Part shown: one piece after another, positions 35,236-46,724 of the stretch
Layout: each line of letters begins with the position of its first letter
Position numbering within the stretch: position 1 is the first letter of the stretch
From: Anarhynchus alexandrinus
Lineage: Eukaryota > Chordata > Aves > Charadriiformes > Charadriidae
Direction: 5' to 3'
Length of the DNA stretch: 64,000 nucleotides
NCBI GenBank assembly: GCA_008711295.1
Contig: VUYV01000089.1
Span: 1,477,270 to 1,541,269, forward strand
Notes under the pieces: generated by a model
What the model was told of the DNA's origin: nothing
The model's database searches: none
Seen by the model: only the letters and a program-made list of their open reading frames with translations
Made by a program: the position numbers and the translations under genes

Positions 35236-36105
35236 ATCATAGAATAGTTTGGGTTGGAAGGGACCTTTAAAGATCATCCAATCCAACCCCCCTGCCATGC
35301 CCGATCTTCCACTAGGTGAGGTTGCTCAGAGCCCTGTCCAACCCTTCTGTGAACACTTTTAGTGACAGGGCATCCACAATTTCTCTGGGCAACCTGTTCC
35401 AGAGTCTCACCACCCTCGTCATAAAAAAAATACATTCTTGTTTACAGCTAATGTAAATCTACCGTCTTTTAGTTTAAAACAGTTACCCCTTGGTCCTATC
35501 AGTACAGATCTGAATAAAAAATCTATCTCCATCTTTCTTATAAGTTCCTATCATATATTGAAAGGCCACAACAAGGCCCCCAGAGCCTTCTGTTCTCTAA
35601 GGCTGAACAACCCCAACTCTCTCAGCCTTTCTTTATAGAAGGGGTGTTCCAGACCTCTGATCATTTTTGTGGCCCTCTTCTGGACCTGCTCTAACAGGTC
35701 TGCATCTTTCTTGTGCTGGAGATCCCAGCGCTGGAAGCAGTACCCCAGGTGGGATTTCCTAGAGTGGAACAGAGGGAGAGAATCACCTCCCTCAACCCGC
35801 TGGCCACACTGCTTCTCATGCAGCCCGGGATATGATTGGCTTTCTGGCCTGCAAACGCATGTTGCTGGCTCACATCCAATTTTTTGTGCTCCTGTATCCG
35901 CAGGTCCTTCTCTTCAGAGCTGCTGTCAATCCCTTCATCCCACAATGTGTACTGATACAGATAACTGCCCCGACCCATGTGCAGGACCTTATACTTAACC
36001 TTGTTGAACTTTATGAGTTCGTGTGGGGCCACTCAAGCCTGTCAAAGTTCCTCTGGATGACATCTCTTCTGTCTACCATAACTGCACCACCCAGCTGGGT
36101 GCTGA
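35236..36105 (-). mobile_element. CR1 LINE 3' copy, inverted
   Basis: The inverted terminus starts at 35236 ('atcatagaatagtttgggtt', then 'ggaagggacctttaaagatc'). The copy continues through 'ctctgggcaacctgttccag', the RT C-terminal code, and ends near 36105 after 'cagctgggtg', a region corresponding to just downstream of the catalytic motif. It is about 870 bp, 5'-truncated, with several frame shifts. Confidence 0.9.
35691..36032 (-). pseudogene. CR1 ORF2 RT fragment
   Basis: A 113-codon minus-strand frame gives part of the CR1 RT after the palm: LIKFNKVKYKVLHMGRGSYL near residues 5-24, then IDSSSEEKDLRIQEHKKLDV and MRSSVASGLREVILSLCSTL. The usual following [10 protein letters not shown] segment is garbled by a shift. 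No catalytic residues. It is dead. Confidence 0.85.
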
Positions 36106-39100
36106 CATGTATAGTCATTTTCCAGACACGTTTTCTCCCTTTCTTAGTTCATCAATTGCTAGTTTTCAAACCTTTTCTCAAGCTCAATATTGTGTATTTT
36201 TTCCTATCCAAAATATTTTTCCTTATTTTCATTCAAATCTCTTGCTAAAATGACTTTCCTTCAAAAATAAGCCACCAGTGCATAAAAACTAATATTAAAA
36301 CAGAAAAAAAAATTTTTGTACTTTGTTGGCAGGGAGAATTTTTGTGACAGCAACAAGTAGACAAGATAGAAGGATCAAAACAATAGCTAATGAACAGAGT
36401 AGGATACATGAATAATACAATATTACCTTTCAAACCCCACATTTGTTATGGCATTTGCTATGTATTACAATGATAATATAAGGTGTAATTTTTTTTTGTT
36501 ATACACTAATCTGACACTCACTTTTTGAAATTTGCATTATTTCTTCCAGTGATGAAATTTCATCCTGTAATTGTCTGATTTTTTTCCTTAAAAAAAAAAG
36601 GCTGTAGGCTTAGTAGAAACATAAATAATCCTTATGAAAAAGTGTTCATTCAAATAAGTGCAAACACATTTGCACAGTACAAGTTTTTAATTTTATATTA
36701 ACATAATTTTAAGTAGTTTTCAAATTCTGGTATTCAGCAATTATTTTAAGATCATATTAGAGAAAGAAATCATATCAAGAAAGCAACTTCTGTGAAGTTG
36801 AGATTTATCTTTATTTGAGTGTGTCTATAATCTTGATGCAGAGGTATTTCAGGAGTATTTGGATAAGCATACAGAAGTTTAGCTACCAGGTGTACTAGAG
36901 ACATTGTTGAACTAGATTTCAGTAGATCTGGTAAGAATATTTTCAGTAAAACATAGATTCAAGCTAAAAATAAGCCAGGTCAGAGGTAACAATTTTCAGT
37001 TTTGGTTCAGCAAACTGTACAAACTACAGAGCAGATTGATCATGAAGTGGAGTGGGCGACTTTTAAGTACTGGAAAGTATATGTCCCTACAGCTTCTTAG
37101 AACCTTGTCATGGTGCTTAGTTTCATGATTTTTATTGAAATATTTATTCACCAAACAGCTACAAATTGAGATTGAGCATTTATCAAATAAAATGGGGATA
37201 TGATAACAGTATAGAATCAAGTTTATATTGCCACGAGGGTTGTTTCTTTATGAGAAAAGACATTACATCTAGATGTCTATGTGTAGACCTAGTTACAATC
37301 CAGTGCTATAGCTTACCGTAAAAACTGTCCCAGGAACTCAAGGATAGAAAAGTGTGATGGATATAAGTTCAGTTGTTTCCAGTAGTTAGGCTGGGTCTGA
37401 TGTGGCTGCAAACATCTTGAATTCATGAACCCATGCTAGTCCCAGACATCTGACACTACTGTTCCCAGACTTCTTGTTTCTTGGAAATATGCAAAAGCTC
37501 TGCAAAATGACTAAACAGATAAACTTCTGAACCTGGGCTACCACCAAAATCATAAACTTGAGTTCTTGTTATGCTTCAAATGATCCGATAAATTCTGCGA
37601 AGGTCTATCTTGAGCTCTACCACAACATTCCTAGAACAATATCTGGCATCCCTGGATATTTTTCTGCATCTCCAGTGGCCCGTTACAAGACCTGCTTTTA
37701 CTGAGGAAGATGGTAATAATCGTGATTTATTTCCCACATGCCTGAGAGAATAAGTCCTCCTGAAAAGGTGTCAAATTGGGACTGTAGCATATAGATGCTA
37801 AAAAGACTACCATGGAAACAAAGCTAAAAGTCTCAATGGAACAAAACTGAGCCCAGCTAAATGTACAGCTTTCCTCAGTCTATCCCACACTACCTCTCTT
37901 AACAGTTTTTTCCATTACCTGGCATATGCTGCTCCCCACATTGCCAGAGGTAATGGAGAGCTCACAGGTCTAGGGCAGCAGTCAAAACCTGGCTAACAGT
38001 AAAAGTCCCCAGTCATATGGAAATTAGTCATCACCATGTGGTGTTCAAAATGTCACCTAAGACACAGAAGGGAAGAGATGCTGTGGGCTCTGTTGTGTGT
38101 CATGCAACAATACCCTCCACCTATTAAATATGAAATAGTAACCTCCAGGCTCAACTGAAATGTTTATGAATGTCTATTTCTAACTACAAAGATAAAAAGC
38201 TCAAGCAAACCTAGAAATTAGGTAGTTTACCAGGTTGCTATATTTGCACATTAGTGTTTGTTAAGATTCATACTTTTGCTCAGTAGATTAAAGTCACTGG
38301 GACAGAGCCTCAGGAGCAGAACATTACTATTAACTTCACCTTTGATGACCTGGCCAATTAGTTTTTTTACTGGGACAAGTATAGGAAGTTAAACATAATA
38401 TTTTTTCAGCCTTAAAATAATAGAAGTCACAGGGATTAGTCCATTTTAATTGAAATATCATTAACTTAACAATAAAAAGTTTAAAGCCATGTAATAATAG
38501 TTAACAAAAATACTTTATACTCTTCATTACAGTTCTCATAGAAAAGTGGGGGAGAATTGTGGTCCTCCTTTCCAAAATTTATTTTCTTCCTTCAGTCTCT
38601 GAAAAAACAGCAATATTAAGAGCAACTGGAGCTATCTTTTAAGCCCTTTTTCCAAACCCAGAAACATCAGGAACTTCTAACAAAACCATTAATTCAGTGT
38701 TACAGGAACTGCCACTAATCCCGAGGGCAGAGTTTCACAACTGGGGAGTGGCTGCCATGTTGGCAGCCAGGATTTCTGACGCTTTGTCACCTCTCCAGCC
38801 TCTCCTGTTGCCACATTCTCAAACGTCTTTCTGATCAGTTAGTAGTGCTGCTGGAAATAACTGCAAGATCATACCAATGGACAGATCCAAAGGGACAGCC
38901 TAAAAAAATCTCATTATAGTCGTTTGTGTTGTTCATACCCAACTACTTAATCACAAAGAGGTCCCAGATTTCAGAAAATAATAAATTTTTCTCATGAAGT
39001 CTATGCTTTTTATATGTAGATAGTTGAATATCCTTAAATTGAAAGAAATGAAAATTTCACAAGAACACTTGATTAACAGCCATGAAAAAGTTTACATGCG

Positions 39101-39210
39101 ATTGCAAAAAATCATTCAGAGTAATAGTAAAGAATATACAGCATCAAAGTTTAGCAATGCACCTCTACTTTACTTTGTACCTCAGCAAAGATGTTTTGCT
39201 TATTCTTTAC
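36106..39210. other. Unassigned AT-rich DNA
   Basis: About 3 kb without a recognised gene or transposon. A perfect 9-bp inverted repeat occurs at 38749-38769. A CCATGGAAAC half X-box occurs near 37810. Confidence 0.5.
38749..38769. repeat. Perfect 9-bp inverted repeat, NFI-like
   Basis: TGGCTGCCA (38749-38757) and TGGCAGCCA (38761-38769) face each other across TGT. The inner GCCA/TGGC content is reminiscent of NFI half-sites, but spacing and order are not the canonical TTGGC-N5-GCCAA. It may be chance. Confidence 0.88.
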
Positions 39211-39587
39211 CTAGCTGTCATGGTTTAGGCCCAATTGGCTACTGGGGACCTGGGGGACCCCAGATGGGACTGACAGATGCTCCCCTCTACCCCTCTTCAA
39301 AGAGACAGGCAGAGGAGGAAAAAGAGACTTATGAATTTAGAAGGAACTAAACTACTTTAATGAAATATTAATAATAAAATAAAAGGAAGTAATGAAAAAT
39401 ATATACAAAACCATATAAAGCTCCCGAGATGACAATGACGACACTGGGGCAGTCCCAGGCTGGACTCAGTGATGGATGGGAACTGGATTCCGGATCTGGA
39501 TTCAGGACTGAGATCACAGGCAGACGAACAGAGTCCTCCTCAGACATCGGCCATTAAAGGAAGAGCGCTGACCCTTTGATCCCTCAG

Positions 39588-39595
39588 CTTTTATA
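39588..39595 (-). promoter_or_regulatory. LTR TATA box
   Basis: TATAAAAG on the minus strand, inside the solo LTR and followed by GC-richer sequence as in retroviral U3/R borders. It would drive transcription leftward. Activity is unproven. Confidence 0.65.
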
Positions 39596-39738
39596 CTGAG
39601 CATGAGACAGATGGGATGGAATACCCTGTTGGTCAGTTTTGGGTCACCTGTCCTGTCCGCTTCTCCCTGCAGGTGGGACCCCACTGAGCTTTTCCACTTC
39701 CGACCCTCCAACGGGGCAAATAACAAAGTTATTGTTTT

Positions 39739-39770
39739 ATTGTATTATTGTATTATTGTATTATTGTTAT
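39739..39770 (+). repeat. (ATTGTATT)3-4 short tandem repeat in the LTR
   Basis: Three perfect ATTGTATT units followed by one variant (ATTGTTAT). Probably local slippage within the LTR. Confidence 0.85.
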
Positions 39771-39966
39771 AGCAATAAGTATAAGCAGGAGCCTCTCTGC
39801 ATACCATGCCCGGGCATCAACTATAAACAATTGCTCTTATCACTCTGAGAAAGTGAACATTGTCTGCACAATATGCTGTTAATGTCAGTAGTTAGAAGAA
39901 GCCCAGCTAAGAAGTGAAGTTACTGAACAAAATTGGTCCTGTTTTACCTCAAACCAGGACACTAAC

Positions 39967-42351
39967 AAATTAAAATACTAAATATTCTGCTTTGACAATA
40001 AACCTTAATTCCATCCTTTATAATCTGAGGCTAGTCTTTGATACAGTCTGTAGCATTGTACTTCATTTATTAATTTAAATTAATTTCCCAGCTTTTTTTT
40101 TCAGAAACTTTCCAGACCTGTGGTGCCTGAGTAAATGCCTCTTTCATTTTAAAGCTCACTTAGAAAGAGGTACATACGTCTGCCTTCCATATAGCTGTAA
40201 AAGATAATCAACTTTACTAAATTATCAACTAAAATTCTCAATTCCAGCTCACAATAGGATAGAGGTGGTAGTGCAGAGAGATGCGAGGGTAGATCATCAG
40301 TTACATCAACAACTCTAAGAAAATAGCCCAGCATTTTAGAGTCACTGCTTTTTATTTCAGATTACAGAATGAAACTTTCATTTCCTGAAAAAATAATCCA
40401 ATGCAATCCCTGCATTTATTTTCAACTTCCATTCAGATAAAGCCTTCTTAAAAAACATGAGTACGTAGCACTATTCTTACACCAAAGTGCTGCAAATATT
40501 ATGTCTTAATAGCTTAGTACACATTATTACCACACCACTGTAAAGATACCAAGTATATAAATAGAGACATAAGAAGGAAGCCTGCTGTTTATGGAATTCT
40601 GATGTCAGTAAAGGGTATTAACTAGAAAAAAGCTAGAGTCTTGGTACTCTATGATCTCTTTACGAAGTCAGAAATACAACATAAGACTTTGTTCACTTTT
40701 ACAAGATCTTCTAGGCCAACTCTGAAATAACTAGAGATTATAAAAAACACCTTTTTTTCCTCACTGAAAAATAGCAAACTATTTATTAAAAATTCTCTTC
40801 TACTTCTGATTTTTATTTTTAAAATATTTATTTTCATCTTTTGTGGTGAAAGGTAAGGAAAAATAGATTTTATAGATAAACACAAAATCCTCAACCAAAA
40901 TAAGAAGGTTTTTGCTACCGCAAACCAGAGAAAAGTTTTGGGGTTTCTCCCCTCCTCCCTTTAAAATAATGTTTTCAAAAGATTGCCTTTTTCTCCCCTC
41001 AAAAAAAATGTTAAAGTGTTTCCTTTTTAAGGTTCTGCTGAAAGATTAAAATGTATGTTACTTTACATGGATAGTTTTGCTTATGTTAACCTACATTTGG
41101 GTTTTATTAAAAACAAAACAAAACCCAATCAGGTCTAGGAATCCTTTTTCTCATCTACCCTCTAGTCAAAGAAAAAATAGTTAGGAGTGTACAGATATAC
41201 ATTTGTCAAATTTATCAAGAGACTTTAAGGTTTGTGTCATCAATGCAACCTAATTTTACAACTTTCAAAAAGGGAAAAGAACAAAAGGCATTACCTAATT
41301 TATTTTATAACACATGTTTAGATTAATTCCAAAAAGTTCAGAGACTAGATATTACTTATTACACAGAATAAGTTAGAAAAACTAAATACAAATTTAACAG
41401 GAGATCCTGTCTACTAAATGTCTACAAAACTATGATGTGTTTTTAAAAAGCACATGGTCAACAGAGCTAAATCTGCATTCCATAACATATTTAGGTATTC
41501 CAAAGACAATGCTGGACAAAGAGGTCAGTTTCAAGCTAGGAACAAACATTTTTGGACTTCACCACAAGGCGTTGCTTGAATGCTTCATAAGTTGTTGTAT
41601 ACCCTAACTCTTTAAAATGATCATGTGTGCAAATATATGACTAGTATACATATGCATACATACACAAATTAATGAGACTCTTGTGACCTCAAAAATTGTA
41701 TTTCTCTTCTTCATTTAGACAGCTCTAGCTTAGCACAGTGCCAGTCTAACCAGTCTCCTGGCAGCATTTATAGTGCAATTTTCTGTGACAAGCCACATTG
41801 CAAAAACATCTGAAACATTTTTCTTGCCTTCACTAACATCTGCTTCTAAAATTATTTTGCAAGAGAGGATTTACACATTGGTAATCATGTATTTTCTCAT
41901 TTATCTTAGAATGTATTTATTTTTGAGTCAGAAAACCTATAGATGCGATTGCTGAATTACAACCCAAAGGTTATCCAGAGTTTCAGCTCCTAGGAACTAG
42001 ATGAGGACCAGAATAGGACAGCAGGGTATGTACTGTCTTGGTAGCATGCAGTACCTAATAACTACTTCCTCAGCAATGACAAAAACATCTCACCCAAACT
42101 GTCCTCCTTTGAATCTTCTCATACAATTGTTCTTCACAAATCCACCATGGCAGGATGCCTCTGCTTATGACATTGTCACAAAGCACTTTTCTGGTAAGAG
42201 GTATTTAGTATACAGTCTCATCTTTTCTTTAGTTCCCTCTTGGATTAAACTGAGAGATATGGAAGTTTGAGTTGACTGGATGCAGGTTAACTCAGTACCA
42301 GAGGTGGCACAGTATGTTCATGCCATGCATTATGATGCACAGCTGCTGTAA
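39967..42351. other. Unassigned AT-rich DNA
   Basis: No gene or transposon recognised up to the assembly gap. An 89-codon frame at 42001-42270 (+) has no family signature. Confidence 0.5.
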
Positions 42352-42459
42352 NNNNNNNNNNNNNNNNNNNNNNNNNNNNNNNNNNNNNNNNNNNNNNNNN
42401 NNNNNNNNNNNNNNNNNNNNNNNNNNNNNNNNNNNNNNNNNNNNNNNNNNNNNNNNNNN
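42352..42459. other. Assembly gap (108 N)
   Basis: 108 unknown bases. The flanks are ordinary unique-looking sequence, so the missing content cannot be guessed. Any open frame spanning the gap is meaningless. Confidence 1.
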
Positions 42460-43083
42460 CTTGATCCAAACTGGTGATTTATTCTTCTGTAGTGAATTCC
42501 TGACAATTTTTTAGGGCTTCCTAAATGGGAGCTTCATCACTTCAGAAGTAAAGTGGTACTAACCAGGGATTATAAATCTGCCACAGCAAGCAAAGAAATT
42601 ACACCTGGAGTCATGTTTGCCATAGTTAACTGCTAAATTACTACTAACAACCTTCCATCTATTAAGAAGCCAAAATAGTTTCCCCTGCTCTGTAGCAATG
42701 TCTAAAGTAAAACTATATTAATGTTTTCCTGTAACTCTTTAATATTACACTTAAAACTTTAAGAAAGATAACAAATGTAAATTATGAACAAATAAACAGT
42801 TTGCTATGATTGTTTATAGTAAACTCTGAGTATGAGGATACAAAGGTTTCCGGAGCTGCAGGCACTACTTTTTTGTATCTGCATTCATTTCAGTACCAAT
42901 CCTAATCTCAATTTTCCAGTATACTTTTCACCTTGACAAAACAACATGAAGTATTTTTTTTTACATTTAAAAAACCCTAAACACAGCCAGCTTTTCATAC
43001 AAATACTTCAGAGGACATATGAGGAAAGTAATGTTTAATTTTTTAGTACACAAAATTCTTTCTCCACTGTTATTTTCTAGGTC

Positions 43084-43101
43084 TAATCATAGCGATGATT
43101 A
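43084..43101. repeat. Inverted TAATCAT/ATGATTA pair
   Basis: TAATCAT (43084-43090) and ATGATTA (43095-43101) are perfect inverse copies 4 bases apart. Each contains a TAATCA-type homeodomain core, so a dimeric homeodomain site is conceivable. Confidence 0.7.
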
Positions 43102-44008
43102 CTAAAGTAATGCATTACGCTGCTAACATTTACGTACTAAACATTACGCTCAGCTCTGGTATACAATCTTCGTTTTGCACAAAAATGCGTTTACAACATT
43201 GTACCTAATAACTATATTTTGTTCAGTCTGAAATACACTGAAACTTCTTAGTTATCTTGTCTTCTGCATCACAGATAGGGGAAGAAAAAAATAACTGGCA
43301 CTTTCTGTACACCGATTCTGTTGGCTCGAAGCATGAACCTGAAGACTCACTTACTAATCTTTAATACTGTCACATCCAACACCTACTCAGAACTTTTAAT
43401 TTCAAGGAGAAGATTGCTGTAATTAAAATATCATGAACACAGCTTCTTCCCACCAGTTGCAAGTCTTTGCCTGATAAGGGTTCTTCTTATCATTACTATT
43501 CGGCACCTACTGCATCAGGTATAAAATAATCATAATTTTTAACACCTAATTAAGCATTGTTTAATCAGGTGGTATTAGTCATAGTGGTCCCTGCTAAAGT
43601 AAAAAGGGAGTGAGAGATTTACGATAATAGTGTTCCAATTAAGCCTCAGCTACTGCTATTCGCTATCACTCATTGGACTAAGTCAGCAGATATCCCTGGG
43701 AGACATCCTAATAAGGCAGCTACTTTAATTAAGTGGAATATGGTATATATTGTATTATATGATAACAAGATGATTAAATATTGGCTCTCTGCATACTAGC
43801 TTTTCTGATGAATAGTGATTCACTGAGGTCATGGCAGGACCAGTAACTCTTTCTCTCTCATTATAATGAGAAGCAATACAAATGTTTTTCTACCATGTGG
43901 TTTCTGGCATTTTTCCCTAATAAGTCATGACCTTATGATGCATGAATGACATGGAACCAATGTCTGACAGATTTGCCAGAAGTTAGACAAAGTATAAACA
44001 ATGAAACT

Positions 44009-44065
44009 GAAAAAAAAAACCCACCCCCCCCAAAAAAAAAAAACAAACCCAAACAAAAAAACCCA
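44009..44065 (+). repeat. A/C-rich low-complexity tract
   Basis: Runs of A and C alternate (A9, C3, C8, A12 and AAACCC-like units). The reading frames through it give lysine/proline or phenylalanine/tryptophan strings and are artefacts. Confidence 0.9.
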
Positions 44066-44357
44066 GACTATCCAAAAATGCAAGCCGTACAGAGAATGAG
44101 AAGAAGCCATGAAACCACAGACCAGAATTTACTTTCAAACAATTAGAGAGAAGGCTGCTATGAAAGCAAAAATCACTTGAAGAAACATCACAAATTTGGA
44201 ATCAAAGACAAATGATGTACAATACAAAGACATTTATAAAAATAAGGAAAATATTTTAGAGCTGTGAAGGACACGTGTAGGCTAAGTGACTGGTGATAAG
44301 GCTGTATGAATCTTTATGGTGTCAGGTGACACTAAGTTATAATGATCTTAATGCATG

Positions 44358-44566
44358 GAATCATAAAAGGGGTTAGGTTGGAAGGCACCTTAAAGATCAT
44401 TTAGTTCCAACCCCCCTGCCAGGGGCAGGGACACCTTCCACTAGACCAGGTTGCTCAAAGCTGCATCCAACCTGGCCTTGAACACTTCCAGGACCCACTC
44501 CAAAAGGTCCACGTCCTTCTTATGTTGGGGGCTCCAGACCTGGACATAATATTCCAGGTGTTTCCA
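44358..44566 (-). mobile_element. CR1 LINE copy with internal deletion
   Basis: The inverted CR1 3' end (from 'ggaatcataaaaggggttag') runs normally to 'ggccttgaacacttccagg' and then jumps to 'cccactccaaaaggtccacg' and 'gttgggggctccagacctgg', which belong several hundred bases further 5' in the element. The UTR and the RT C-terminal code are thus joined by a deletion. The copy ends at 'attccaggtg'. Confidence 0.85.
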
Positions 44567-45446
44567 CTGTAAGAAAATACATTTTCAATAAAAAAAAAAT
44601 AATTCTGAATGAAAAAACTTTTAGTTTTCTACAATAAATTCTTTCTGTAACAATAAGTATATTAAAAATAAGTTTCCCCTGAAAGTAAAATGTGATAAAT
44701 TAAAAGATCATTATTGTGTATCCTTAATAATGCCTTATGGGTAAAATAACTTACGGGAAATTCTCATAAACCCCTGGATTATGACAGTAAATTCAAGGTC
44801 TCTCTTCATATTTTATTTCTAAAAGATGGAAAAGTGAATCCTGATAGGGAATACTTCATGAACAAAGTTTCTTCCATAGATGAGAACAGGAACATAAGAT
44901 GCTTGATCTAGAACTGATATGGAATGTTCTGGCAAAATACTGCATTATGACTTTTCTCCCCCCCGCCTAATATCCAATTTCATTAAAAAGGTTTCACTTC
45001 AAAAAAGTACTACCTATCCTGACTGAATAATGATACATACTAGCACTAAACCTAATTTTTGTTTTATTATGTAAGACTTTTTTAAGTGTAGGGATATTAA
45101 AAGCTTCCTGAAGTCAACTACTGTTACATTCTGAATTGAAGATCAATCCCAAGTTAATATAAAAGTATCAAATAAATGTGAAAACTACAAATGGTATTTT
45201 TAATTTAATACTATATAAATTATACTACAAATTGTATATAAAGGCATATAAAAGCATCCATTCTTCATAATGTGAAAATTAAATCCTGAGGTAAATTTCA
45301 AATATCATTAGCATCATTATCGTAGAAAAAACAATACTGGACCTGTTTGTTTTTTTCTATCTCACTTTCATCTGAAATAAACAATCTTTCAGGATGACTA
45401 AGCCACAGCTAATGATAAATGCACAATATAAAACAATGTTAATGAT

Positions 45447-45464
45447 GTACAGTAAATACTGTAC
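45447..45464. repeat. 18-bp near-perfect palindrome
   Basis: GTACAGTA (45447-45454) and TACTGTAC (45457-45464) are inverse copies separated by AA. It lies inside a chance-like hydrophobic open frame. No function is assigned. Confidence 0.85.
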
Positions 45465-46699
45465 TGTATGACCACGGTATCTCAAGGACAAGATGTATAC
45501 TACATAGAAGACAATCAAATACAGATATTTTAACAGCTGAAGAACATAAATCACACAGTGAAGAATGACTGGAAGAAGGTGCTTCAGAATAGGTCCAAGT
45601 GATTTCTCATAAATTTCTATAATAGTAACAACATATCCAAGATTAATCTCTCCATGCTTTGAAAGAATGAGGTATATCACTATGAGTACACTTGGATAGT
45701 TGACCTTATATACACTATTTTTATGTATTCAGTTCCCAAACACTATATTGAATAGAAAAGACCACCCGGAATACAGTTCCAGATGTTTATCAATACATCT
45801 TCTTAAGATGTGTTGCAATTTATATGCTACCTAGGAAGAAAAAGGTGATTTTCTAAAAGACCTGTATGTATTAATTTAAAATTAATGAGTGAGTAAAGAG
45901 AAGAATATACATTCCTGAGTCTAAGCCATAGTCATTCATCATTAAATCAGATGAGACAACTTAACTGTATTCATATAAGGATATTCTTTATAGTAAATCT
46001 ACCAAATTTTAAAACAGGATACATCTAATTTAATCAGCAGCAGGAAATGTTATTAATTAATGTTGGTTGTTAAACTAACATGTTAAATAAAATATACTGG
46101 TTATTTAGAACGCAGCTATTTTCAACCAACAGGATTTAGGACAAAGCTATATACGTCTATCTATGTAATAAAGTGAGCCTGTTGTACAATTTAATATGAA
46201 TTTGAATGAGCATGGAGGGAAGGATGTTTAGCATACACAAGAAGACAGCTGATCTTTCTTATTAAACATGAATCAATATTTCATTTTTATACAGAACAAG
46301 CAGAAATCTGCTATTATAAAATCACTGTAGAAAGTTGCGTCTTTTACAACAGTACTCTCTGTGGAACTCCATTACTGCTGGCTATAGCATTGTTGGTTGA
46401 CCAGAACTTGCAGCTTCGGAAATTTTAATAATTTCAAAGAAAGGTAATTTTTTCTAATACATTCTTTAATTTCTCCCCCCAAATGCTAGTACACTTCCTA
46501 ACTCTCTTAATATGTTAAAGAAAGGCAATTGCAGCCTGAATTACTAAATAAATACTGAATTCTCACAAAACCGCTAATGGAATTTCGTTTATCTCTAAGT
46601 TATAACAACAATATATCAGCCAGTCTTGCTTGGCCTAACAAGAGTTTGGCCCCATAAAACAGAGGTGAATACTGATTAGCCTAAATATATAATCTCAGT

Positions 46700-46724
46700 G
46701 GGGGTTGGGATGGAGGGTGGGGGG
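46700..46724 (+). repeat. Canonical G-quadruplex motif
   Basis: The pattern is G5-N2-G3-N5-G3-N1-G6 on the plus strand, fitting the rule of four G-triplets with loops of 1-7 bases. No gene start is apparent nearby. Confidence 0.8.

Larger units (their letters stand above)
39216..39961 (-). mobile_element. Endogenous retrovirus solo LTR, antisense orientation
   Basis: Both ends are inverted copies of each other: TGTCATGGTTT at 39216 and AAACCAGGACA ending at 39961. The flanking pentamers are CTAGC (39211-39215) and CTAAC (39962-39966), a 5-bp target duplication with one mismatch. On the minus strand TATAAAAG (39588-39595) serves as TATA box, with the sequence downstream resembling R/U5. No internal retroviral genes are present, so this is a solo LTR left by recombination. 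It is 746 bp. ATTGTATT repeats at 39739-39770 lie in the U3 side. The family resembles the avian ERVL group by its ends and 5-bp duplication; this naming is inference. Confidence 0.88.
42460..44357. other. Unassigned DNA with a possible conserved non-coding block
   Basis: No exon is recognised. 43084-43200 and 43480-43790 are rich in TAAT/ATTA motifs and keep several CpG dinucleotides in an otherwise CpG-poor setting; this is treated as a finding. 44009-44065 is an A/C low-complexity tract. Confidence 0.5.

Noticed and set aside
39024..39350. 108-codon plus-strand frame
   Set aside because: It runs from unique DNA into the antisense side of the solo LTR at 39216. No protein family is recognisable.
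42272..42514. Open frames on both strands across the 108-N gap
   Set aside because: They consist mostly of unknown residues, and the real sequence is missing.
45357..45680. 107-codon hydrophobic minus-strand frame resembling a membrane protein
   Set aside because: AT-rich DNA read this way yields L/I/Y/F-rich strings. There are no flanking splice signals or family motifs, and a 107-codon run is expected by chance in a window of this composition.
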